Of a DNA stretch of 12,838 bases, positions 7,413 to 12,838 are shown piece by piece. Under the pieces are notes generated by a model, which was not told where the DNA came from, did not search any database, and saw only the letters and a list, made by a program, of their open reading frames with translations. The stretch is from Lachnospiraceae bacterium (GTDB lineage Bacteria; Bacillota; Clostridia; Lachnospirales; Lachnospiraceae), in contig VSOA01000085.1 of the NCBI GenBank assembly GCA_009774585.1, forward strand, positions 1-12,838, written 5' to 3'. The position numbers were made by a program, and so were the translations under genes. Position 1 is the first letter of the stretch; the number at the start of each line of letters is the position of its first letter.

Positions 7413-8504
7413 TTACATTGTACCAGTATACTGATTCAGCAGATACACGGAAAAGGTACTGCCTTCGTTAAGTTTCGATTTAACGCTGATATAACCTCTT
7501 TGTCTGGTCATAATTCCCTGCGCCAGATAGAGTCCGAGCCCGACTCCTTCAAGACCCGCGGCATCCTCCCCGCGGTAAAAACGTTTGAACACGTCATGAA
7601 AATGTTCCTCCGGTATACCGATTCCGGTGTCCGTAATGTCCACTCGGGTATAAAACTGCCACGGACGGACTCTGATATGAATGCTTCCTCCCTCAGGTGT
7701 ATACTTGACGCTGTTATCCAGCAGATTGCCGAACGCTTCTGCCGTCCATTTGGCGTCATGCCGCACCATAACATTTTCATCGCATTCCACCGAAAGACTG
7801 ATATTCTTAGCTTCTGCTCTCGCCAAAACACCGTTTAACGCCTGCGCGATCGTATCATAGAGACTTGTCTCCTTCACATGCATTGCAAAAGTCCCCGTTT
7901 CCAGTCGTGACATTTTAATAAGAGACTGCAGTAGGAAATCAAGCTTGTCAATCTGCCGTGACATGGTCTCCAGAAATTCCGACTGCTTCTTGGCGTTTAG
8001 CTGATGCTTCTGTAATATACCGATAAACATCGAAAGATTGGCTATAGGCGTTTTGACCTGATGAGAAATATCGCTTACCAGTTCCTGTATCGTCTGTTTC
8101 TCCTGCATACTGCGGCGCTGTTCTTCACTCATCAAATCATAATATTGCAGGAATTTTCCCTGCACTCTTGCCGTCAGCGTGTCCTCATAAGGCTCATATC
8201 CTTCCGGCTCATGTCCTTCCATCAGTTCATCCAGCGTCCGGCATAAATCCTCTGCAAAGCCGCAAACCTGTCTGCGCTGCCAGACGCACCACGCGGCGGC
8301 AAGAAGGCAGATTCCTCCACACAGGAACATCAAAGTATATCGCACCCCGCTGCGCGGAACCCATATCCATAGAACATACAGGAACAATAGCAAAAGCACT
8401 GCTCCCACAGCGATCATTATTCTCTCAACCATCCGGCTTCCTGCATGGCTGCGTGCAGGATTCTTTATCTGCTTTCTCTCCGCCAGTTCCATAATCTTAC
8501 CCAC
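7413..8504 (-). CDS. Two-TM sensor histidine kinase, partner of the adjacent OmpR-family regulator
   Basis: This 363-residue membrane kinase has two closely spaced helices (about 28-50 and 55-76) with almost no external loop, resembling intramembrane-sensing kinases that detect stress through an ABC transporter. A cytoplasmic linker (80-140) leads to HisKA with DISHQVKTPIANL (His148) and HATPase with Asn264 in NLLDNSVKYT, DTGIGIP (292-298) and GVGLGLYLA (320-328). Its phosphate should go to the regulator encoded 14 nt upstream. The reading frame opens at GTG (8504); an in-frame ATG at 8492 sits 8 nt after GGTGG and may be the real start, which would shorten the protein by four residues. The gene ends in tandem TAA codons. 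The kinase family is secure; transporter-dependent sensing is inferred from the short external loop and the ABC genes downstream in the same run. Confidence 0.92.
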   Translation of the reverse strand: MGKIMELAERKQIKNPARSHAGSRMVERIMIAVGAVLLLLFLYVLWIWVPRSGVRYTLMFLCGGICLLAAAWCVWQRRQVCGFAEDLCRTLDELMEGHEPEGYEPYEDTLTARVQGKFLQYYDLMSEEQRRSMQEKQTIQELVSDISHQVKTPIANLSMFIGILQKHQLNAKKQSEFLETMSRQIDKLDFLLQSLIKMSRLETGTFAMHVKETSLYDTIAQALNGVLARAEAKNISLSVECDENVMVRHDAKWTAEAFGNLLDNSVKYTPEGGSIHIRVRPWQFYTRVDITDTGIGIPEEHFHDVFKRFYRGEDAAGLEGVGLGLYLAQGIMTRQRGYISVKSKLNEGSTFSVYLLNQYTGTM

Positions 8505-8518
8505 CCGCTCTTCTTACG

Positions 8519-9214
8519 CTACTTCTGCCGTCCCTGCCAGACATATCCCATTCCACGCACCGTCTTGATGTAGACATGTTCTTCATCTTCAATCTTGGCA
8601 CGGAGTCTGTTCATAGTCACCGTCAGGGTATGGTCGTCTATGAAGCTGCCGTCTGCATCCCACAGCCGCTCCAGCAGGATCTGACGTGTGACAACTCTGC
8701 CTGCGCCTGCCGTCAATACTTTCAACAGTTTATACTCATTGGGCGTAATCGCCAGCTTCTCTCCTCTGCGGACCGCGGTAAGAGCATCGAAATCTATCTG
8801 TAAGAAATTGTCCCGGTAAAGTTCCCTGTCCTCCTGCCGCTCATGCATAGCACTGCCGCGGCGCAGCGCCACTTCCACCCGTCTTAAAAGTATCTGCATA
8901 TGAAAAGGTTTCGTAATATAGTCCTCTGCGCCCAAGTCAAAGCCGCGCAGCACATCTTCATCCAAATCATTGGCGGTAAGAAAAATCACCGGAATCTCCG
9001 GATTCGCGTTCTTGATTTCCCGACACAGTTCAAACCCGCTTCCGTCCGGCAGATTCACATCAAGTATCACCAGTTCGAAATCTTCTTTCGACGTTAAATA
9101 TCTCGCCTTCTTACAGTTGTAGGCGGCCTGCGTCACATAGCCTGTCTGATCCAGTTCGAAGCACAGACCGGTACTCAGGGCAAGGTCATCTTCCACAACT
9201 AAAATACGTTCCAT
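8519..9214 (-). CDS. OmpR/PhoB-family response regulator
   Basis: This 231-residue DNA-binding regulator has a receiver (1-118; acidic VVEDD at 6-10, phospho-acceptor Asp52 in ILDVNLPDGSG, Thr80, Lys102 in TKP) and a C-terminal winged helix (about 135-230; ITPNEYKLLKVL, LLERLWDADGSFIDDHTLTVTMNRLRAKI, TVRGMGYVW). The start is ATG 9214, since AAGGAG lies 7 nt upstream and the receiver begins immediately (MERILVVEDD); a longer open frame back to 9394 would add 60 residues without domain content. It is the first gene of the minus-strand run and is followed by its sensor kinase 14 nt later. It probably activates the downstream transporter genes and perhaps its own promoter, as such regulators commonly do (inference). 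Confidence 0.94.
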   Translation of the reverse strand: MERILVVEDDLALSTGLCFELDQTGYVTQAAYNCKKARYLTSKEDFELVILDVNLPDGSGFELCREIKNANPEIPVIFLTANDLDEDVLRGFDLGAEDYITKPFHMQILLRRVEVALRRGSAMHERQEDRELYRDNFLQIDFDALTAVRRGEKLAITPNEYKLLKVLTAGAGRVVTRQILLERLWDADGSFIDDHTLTVTMNRLRAKIEDEEHVYIKTVRGMGYVWQGRQK

Positions 9215-9248
9215 TGAAGTCTCCTTAACAGTTTCCGTTCTTCTCATA

Positions 9249-9277
9249 ATATTATCACATTTACCCGCCAATCTCAA
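9249..9277 (-). promoter_or_regulatory. Probable sigma-A promoter of the seven-gene signalling operon
   Basis: On the minus strand, TTGAGA (-35, 9277-9272) is followed by a 17-nt spacer and TAATAT (-10, 9254-9249). A TG one base before the -10 makes it an extended -10 element. Transcription would begin near 9242, leaving a leader of about 28 nt that includes the AAGGAG site before the regulator ATG at 9214. A 10-bp palindrome, ATAATATTAT (9246-9255), overlaps the -10 and could be chance or an operator. Confidence 0.6.
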
Positions 9278-9301
9278 CGAATCTTCATGAGTTATCACCG
9301 A

Positions 9302-9320
9302 ATTTTTCCATTCGAAAAAT
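9302..9320. promoter_or_regulatory. Dyad in the divergent intergenic region, possible operator
   Basis: Inverted 7-bp arms ATTTTTC and GAAAAAT are separated by five bases (9309-9313). The dyad lies in the 199-nt gap between the divergent response-regulator and GH31 genes, roughly 70 bp upstream of the predicted operon start. There is no proper T-run terminator context and it sits upstream of both genes, so a protein-binding site is more likely than a terminator. The binding protein is unknown, and an AT-rich dyad can arise by chance. Confidence 0.3.
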
Positions 9321-9413
9321 ATCCTTTGTTTTTGTCCCGTCAGCATTGCGGACCGCACGCCGGATATGATAAACTGTCTGCATAATAACAGCAAAAAGGA
9401 AAGGAATGCGACT

Positions 9414-11666
9414 ATGTTCGGAAAATTACTGGATTACTCCCCGGAGGGACAGCTTATTACCTTACGTTACGAGAAACAGACGGCATATCTGCATGTTCTG
9501 ACAGATAAGATTATCAATGTATTTGTCCCCTATGCTTCCAAGGAGCACCGCTCCAAAGCCATCGAAGGCGACAAAGAGCAATCTGTCTCCTTCACATTAG
9601 AAAAGATAGTTGGCGGTGTTATGTTAACTACCTCTTTTCTTTCCTGCCGTATCAGCGACGATTTCAAGCTGGATTTCTATGACAAAAACGGCGTCCTGTT
9701 GTGCGCAGACTATCGCGGAAGCAGAGTACCGCGTTTTACCATACAGGAATCCCTGATCGAACTGATGAAGCAGGAAGGGCACGACGTCCATCTTACACAC
9801 TGCACGGATTACCCCGTACAGTGTGTCAAAACACTTGATAAAAACGACTGTATCTATGGTCTTGGAGACAAGACAGGCAGCCTGAATAAGCGTTACTATG
9901 AATATGAGAACTGGAATAGCGACATTCCCGATCCTCACGAGGACAGTTTCAAATCGCTTTACAAAAGCATTCCTTTCTTTATCACATTAAAAGAAAAGGG
10001 GATTTACGGAATCTTCTACGACAATACCTATAAGAGTTACTTTAATTTCGGCAAAGAAAACGACGGGTATTACAGCTTCGGCAGCGATAACGGCAATCTG
10101 GACTACTACTTTATCGGCGGCAGTTCTATGCCGGACATTGTAAGCAGTTACACTTATCTGACCGGGCGGATGCCGCTGCCCCAGAAGTGGACGCTCGGAT
10201 ACCATCAGTCGCGCTGGGGTTACGACAGCGAGGAAACATTCCGCATGATTGCCGCTAAACTGAGAGAATGCCGGATTCCCTGCGACGCCATCCATTTTGA
10301 CATCGACTACATGGAACGGTACAAAGTTTTTACTTGGAATACTTCTCGCTTCACAGACCCCGGGATTCTACTCTCCGATTTGAAGAAGCAGGGAATTAAA
10401 GCCGTTACTATCGTTGACCCCGGCGTCAAAGTGGAAGAGGACTATCCCATGTACGAAGAAGGCATAGCGAACGATTACTATGCCAAGACGCCGGACGGTG
10501 CGACATACGTCAATGCAGTATGGCCCGGCGATGCAGTCTATCCCGACTTCGGCAATCCCGCCGTGCGCAAATGGTGGGGCGAACATCTGAAGTTTTATAC
10601 AGAGCTTGGAGTTGCTGGCATCTGGAACGATATGAATGAGCCGGCAAGCTTCAACGGTCCGCTTCCCGATGACGTTGTCTTCACGGATGAAGGCAGACAG
10701 ACCACTCACGCCGAAATACACAACGTCTATGGACACAACATGGCTAAGGCCACTTACGAGGGTTGGAAAGCGCTGACCGGAAAGCGTCCTTTCGTTATCA
10801 CCCGTGCATGCTACGGAGGGTCACAGAAATATGCCACCGTCTGGACCGGCGACAACCAGAGCCTCTGGACGCACCTTAGAATGGCGATTCCCCAGCAGTG
10901 TAATCTTGGCTTAAGCGGCGTGGCTTATGTCGGTACGGACATCGGCGGCTTCGGTGCGGACACTACCCCGGAACTGATGGCGCGCTGGATACAGACCGGA
11001 TGCTTCTCACCGTTGTTCCGCAATCACTGCGCCAAAGGCAGCATGGATCAGGAGCCTTGGCTGTTCGGGGAGGAAGTACTGTCCATCTACCGGAAATATG
11101 TCGAACTGCGCTACAGCCTGCTGCCCTACTTCTACGACTTGTGCAGGGTATGCGAGCAGACCGGTCTCCCCATCATCCGCCCGCTCGTGCTGCACTATGA
11201 GAATGACATTAATGTCAGAAATATGAACGATGAATTTCTGGCGGGCGAATCCCTGCTGGTCGCTCCGGTCGTTGACCAAGGCGTCACCAAGCGGCTTGTC
11301 TATCTCCCAGAAGGCATCTGGTACGATTACTGGTCGCACGAAGAATATCGAGGCGGAGACTATTATCCCGTAGACGCGCCTTTAGACGTCTGCCCGATAT
11401 TCGTCAAGGCAGGCTCTGTCATACCGAAGGCTCCTTCCCAGATGTATGTGGGTGAGATTCCTGACCCCGAACTGATTCTGGAAGTCTGGCCGGGCGAAGG
11501 AAGTTATGTCCATTACCATGACAACGGTGAGGATTTCGCTTACCGAGAGGGCGCTTACAACGAGTATCTGATTGAGAATAAGGGCAATTGCGAAGTGAAC
11601 ATTACGAAACTGCACGAAGGATACAAAGATTATCCCGACGTGCGGATCAAATATATAGGCGTCTGA
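9414..11666 (+). CDS. GH31 alpha-glucosidase, cytoplasmic
   Basis: This 750-residue glycoside hydrolase family 31 enzyme releases glucose from the non-reducing end of alpha-glucosides. The family signatures are present: GYHQSRWGY, HFDIDYM in the early barrel strands, catalytic nucleophile Asp406 in GIWNDMNEPA, acid/base Asp480 in VWTGDNQSLW, and FRNHCAKG further on. An N-terminal beta-sandwich (about 1-230) precedes the barrel, and beta domains follow it (about 600-750). There is no signal peptide, so it probably acts inside the cell on imported maltose-, isomaltose- or related oligosaccharides; linkage preference cannot be read from the sequence. The start is ATG 9414, with AAGGA 8 nt upstream; an in-frame ATG at 9366 lies where a promoter would be expected and adds no family sequence. 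It is transcribed divergently from the signalling operon and has no transporter or regulator partner of its own here, so a functional link to that operon is not evident. Confidence 0.95.
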   Translation: MFGKLLDYSPEGQLITLRYEKQTAYLHVLTDKIINVFVPYASKEHRSKAIEGDKEQSVSFTLEKIVGGVMLTTSFLSCRISDDFKLDFYDKNGVLLCADYRGSRVPRFTIQESLIELMKQEGHDVHLTHCTDYPVQCVKTLDKNDCIYGLGDKTGSLNKRYYEYENWNSDIPDPHEDSFKSLYKSIPFFITLKEKGIYGIFYDNTYKSYFNFGKENDGYYSFGSDNGNLDYYFIGGSSMPDIVSSYTYLTGRMPLPQKWTLGYHQSRWGYDSEETFRMIAAKLRECRIPCDAIHFDIDYMERYKVFTWNTSRFTDPGILLSDLKKQGIKAVTIVDPGVKVEEDYPMYEEGIANDYYAKTPDGATYVNAVWPGDAVYPDFGNPAVRKWWGEHLKFYTELGVAGIWNDMNEPASFNGPLPDDVVFTDEGRQTTHAEIHNVYGHNMAKATYEGWKALTGKRPFVITRACYGGSQKYATVWTGDNQSLWTHLRMAIPQQCNLGLSGVAYVGTDIGGFGADTTPELMARWIQTGCFSPLFRNHCAKGSMDQEPWLFGEEVLSIYRKYVELRYSLLPYFYDLCRVCEQTGLPIIRPLVLHYENDINVRNMNDEFLAGESLLVAPVVDQGVTKRLVYLPEGIWYDYWSHEEYRGGDYYPVDAPLDVCPIFVKAGSVIPKAPSQMYVGEIPDPELILEVWPGEGSYVHYHDNGEDFAYREGAYNEYLIENKGNCEVNITKLHEGYKDYPDVRIKYIGV

Positions 11667-11689
11667 AATGACACATACATTCTAAGATA

Positions 11690-11714
11690 ACAAAGCGGCG
11701 TACTGCCGCTTTGT
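11690..11714. terminator. Hairpin between convergent genes, probable bidirectional terminator
   Basis: A perfect 10-bp stem (arms 11690-11699 and 11705-11714) closes a five-base GTACT loop. It lies 23 nt after the GH31 stop and 6 nt beyond the stop of the convergent anti-sigma gene. On the minus strand the stem is followed by TTATCTTAG, a modest U-tract; on the plus strand GTGGG follows, so termination is probably stronger for the minus-strand genes. Confidence 0.6.
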
Positions 11715-11720
11715 GGGATG

Positions 11721-12128
11721 TCATATGTTTTTCCGGATTTTTAGAATATTCTGTCCGTTCTTATACTCATAAACGATATCATCCATCGTCTTTTTTACCA
11801 TATAAATTCCCAGTCCACCAATCTCCCGTTCCTCCGCGGAAAGTGTAATATCCGGTTCTTTCATGGCAAGCGGATCATAGGGCACGCCGTTGTCAATAAA
11901 CGTAATCACAACAGACAGCGGATCCTCTACCACCTCCACCCGTACCGTTGCCGGACCCACATCCGGATTATATGCATAGTGAGCAATATTCCCGAACAGT
12001 TCGTCTATTGCTATATCTATCTGCATCTGCGCCTTTATCGGACATCCCAGTCCTTCGAGCTGCTCGTCTACAAAAGCCGTAACTTTCTCTATGTTTTCCA
12101 CTACCGCATCCACTGTCAATTCATTCAT
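11721..12128 (-). CDS. RsbW/SpoIIAB-like anti-sigma factor, serine-protein kinase
   Basis: This 135-residue protein is a stand-alone GHKL ATPase of the anti-sigma kinase type. Visible motifs are the N-box IDELFGNIAHYAY (Glu43, Asn47), the G1 box FIDNGVPYDP (Asp79, Gly81) and the G2 box GGLGIYMVKK (104-113). Proteins of this family bind and silence a sigma factor or another partner, and phosphorylate a STAS antagonist on serine. The STAS gene lies 116 nt upstream on the same strand. ATG 12128 has a GGGGG ribosome site 7 nt before it. No sigma factor gene follows; the next element is a terminator hairpin and then the convergent GH31 gene, so its target is not encoded here. The 116-nt gap to the STAS gene shows no clear promoter or hairpin. 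Confidence 0.88.
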   Translation of the reverse strand: MNELTVDAVVENIEKVTAFVDEQLEGLGCPIKAQMQIDIAIDELFGNIAHYAYNPDVGPATVRVEVVEDPLSVVITFIDNGVPYDPLAMKEPDITLSAEEREIGGLGIYMVKKTMDDIVYEYKNGQNILKIRKNI

Positions 12129-12244
12129 GTAATGTCCCCCTTATGCCCATGGACAAAAATCTCCCTTTGATTACCGTTCCCATCCCGTCCCTCTGCTATT
12201 CTCATTCTACTTATCGCCGCCGTCTTACTGTAGTGACGCATCGT

Positions 12245-12541
12245 TTACTCTATCGTGAGAATATCTGAGAATCCGGTCACTTCAAAGACTTCCATCACCG
12301 TCTCGCCGACATTCCGAATGACCATTTCTCCCTGCTTATTCATAATCTTCTGTGCGGAAAGCAGAACACGCAATCCTGCAGATGATACATATTCCAGCGC
12401 GGCAAAGTCAAATACGACCTTTGTCATACCCGCCAGCGAGTTTTTTAATACTGACTCAAGTTCCGGCGATGTTACCGTGTCAAGACGTCCCTCTACTGCA
12501 AGTGTCAGTTCTGTTCCGTTTACATTTTTGTTGATTGTCAT
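12245..12541 (-). CDS. STAS-domain anti-anti-sigma factor, RsbV/SpoIIAA-like
   Basis: This 98-residue protein is a single STAS domain. The pattern VEGRLDTVTSPELE near the N-terminus and LEYVSSAGLRVLL (49-61) are diagnostic. By alignment to SpoIIAA, the phospho-acceptor should be Ser54; the preceding aspartate of the usual DSSG motif is Ser53 here, a substitution often seen in clostridial members. In the unphosphorylated form such proteins sequester the cognate RsbW-like kinase and release its target. ATG 12541 has AGGAG 8 nt upstream. It lies 18 nt after the stop of a SpoIIE-type phosphatase remnant, which in an intact locus would dephosphorylate it, and 116 nt before the RsbW-like gene. That order (phosphatase, antagonist, kinase) is the usual partner-switching set. 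Confidence 0.92.
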   Translation of the reverse strand: MTINKNVNGTELTLAVEGRLDTVTSPELESVLKNSLAGMTKVVFDFAALEYVSSAGLRVLLSAQKIMNKQGEMVIRNVGETVMEVFEVTGFSDILTIE

Positions 12542-12559
12542 AACTATTCTCCTTTCGAC

Positions 12560-12838
12560 TCATTCAAATCTTATTGCTTTTTTACACCTAATCTTGAGCG
12601 CCATCATCGTGATATCGTCAAACTGCATCGCCTCCCCGACAAATCCGTCAATATCTGACTTCACTTCCTGCAAAAGTTCTTTCGGTCCGACATCTGTCCT
12701 CCTATTTAACGCTTCCAACATCCTTTCGGCACCGTATATTTGAAATATATCTTTCTGTATCTGTATTGATTCTATAGCGTCATATTTTCTTTCTATTATT
12801 TTTCTTCCTCACAGTAATATGAGAAATATTTTTCCCGA
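12560..12838 (-). pseudogene. 3' remnant of a SpoIIE-type PP2C serine phosphatase
   Basis: The frame ending at TGA 12562-12560 encodes a recognisable phosphatase C-terminus: YGAERMLEALNRRTD, GPKELLQEV, and AMQFDDITMMALKI, where DDIT is the conserved metal-binding aspartate motif. Such enzymes dephosphorylate STAS antagonists like the one encoded 18 nt downstream. Reading upstream, the similarity ends near 12736. Beyond that the DNA turns very AT-rich, the expected YTDGVTEA motif is absent (only a weak KYDAIES resemblance), and an in-frame TGA stands at 12811-12809, leaving 82 open codons. None of the three minus-strand frames recovers the catalytic motif before the window edge. I therefore call a truncated or disrupted gene. 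Alternatives are a sequence error near the stop, or a highly diverged phosphatase continuing outside the window. Confidence 0.6.
12735..12749. repeat. Short AT-rich palindrome at the edge of phosphatase homology
   Basis: Seven-base arms TATATTT and AAATATA flank a single G. The palindrome lies exactly where recognisable phosphatase coding sequence gives way to AT-rich sequence, so it could mark a recombination or insertion junction. It is short and AT-rich, so chance is a real alternative. Confidence 0.3.

Noticed and set aside
9346..9373. A plus-strand promoter for the GH31 gene, based on TATGAT at 9365-9370 or GATAAA at 9368-9373.
   Set aside because: No -35 element stands at acceptable spacing for TATGAT, and TTGCGG with GATAAA matches consensus poorly, so the GH31 promoter is left unassigned.
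9215..9394. N-terminal extension of the response regulator by 60 residues.
   Set aside because: Receivers start within a few residues of MERILVVEDD, AAGGAG sits 7 nt before ATG 9214, and the extension would run through the predicted promoter.
12661..12693. A strong AGGAGG followed by ATG at 12693 on the minus strand.
   Set aside because: The frame stops after ten codons and is out of frame with the phosphatase remnant; it is a chance match within Asn-Arg-Arg codons.
12255..12743. A 162-codon plus-strand frame opposite the STAS gene and phosphatase remnant.
   Set aside because: It is low-complexity, Ser/Thr-rich sequence with no domain, and it lies opposite a clear STAS gene with its own AGGAG site.
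1..12838. tRNA, rRNA, CRISPR arrays, transposase genes and riboswitches.
   Set aside because: Nothing supporting any of these was seen. Coding genes fill nearly all of the window and the intergenic gaps are too short, apart from the AT-rich right edge, which shows no transposase sequence.

Overview
The window looks like chromosome of an anaerobic Gram-positive clostridium, most likely a gut Lachnospiraceae relative. The reasons are strong AGGAGG-type ribosome binding sites, base composition near 50% GC by eye, six-TM hybrid kinases of clostridial style, an RsbW/RsbV-type partner-switching pair and a cytoplasmic GH31 alpha-glucosidase. This assignment is inference; there is no rRNA or other phylogenetic marker.

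Layout. Positions 1-9214 hold one dense minus-strand run of seven genes read from right to left: OmpR-family response regulator (8519-9214), small two-TM sensor kinase (7413-8504), REC-HD-GYP protein (6301-7368), a hybrid kinase ending in an Hpt domain (3412-6270), a second hybrid kinase ending in a complete DegV/FakB-like fatty-acid-binding domain (741-3431), an ABC ATPase (51-713), and the first 18 codons of a probable permease (1-54, cut by the window). Gaps are 44 nt or less and two junctions overlap. A good extended -10 promoter lies just upstream of the regulator (9249-9277). On the plus strand, transcribed divergently, is a GH31 alpha-glucosidase (9414-11666). A hairpin at 11690-11714 separates it from a convergent minus-strand set: an RsbW-like anti-sigma kinase (11721-12128), a STAS anti-anti-sigma factor (12245-12541), and the 3' end of a SpoIIE-type PP2C phosphatase (12560-12838) that appears broken by an in-frame stop and AT-rich foreign-looking sequence.

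How the genes may work together. Regulator, kinase, ABC ATPase and permease form a familiar Firmicutes module in which a two-component system controls a MacB/BceA-like transporter. Here three extra signalling proteins sit inside that module: two membrane hybrid kinases and an HD-GYP output protein. Only one of the hybrid kinases carries an Hpt domain, so a shared phosphorelay is plausible, with the HD-GYP receiver as a possible end point coupling the signal to cyclic-di-GMP breakdown. The fused DegV domain suggests that one kinase senses a fatty acid or similar lipid. Its FakB-like hydroxyl positions are kept, but the conserved Arg and His positions appear replaced, which fits a sensor better than a fatty-acid kinase substrate carrier. 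The kinase-receiver-DegV fusion embedded in a transporter operon is the most interesting feature of the window.
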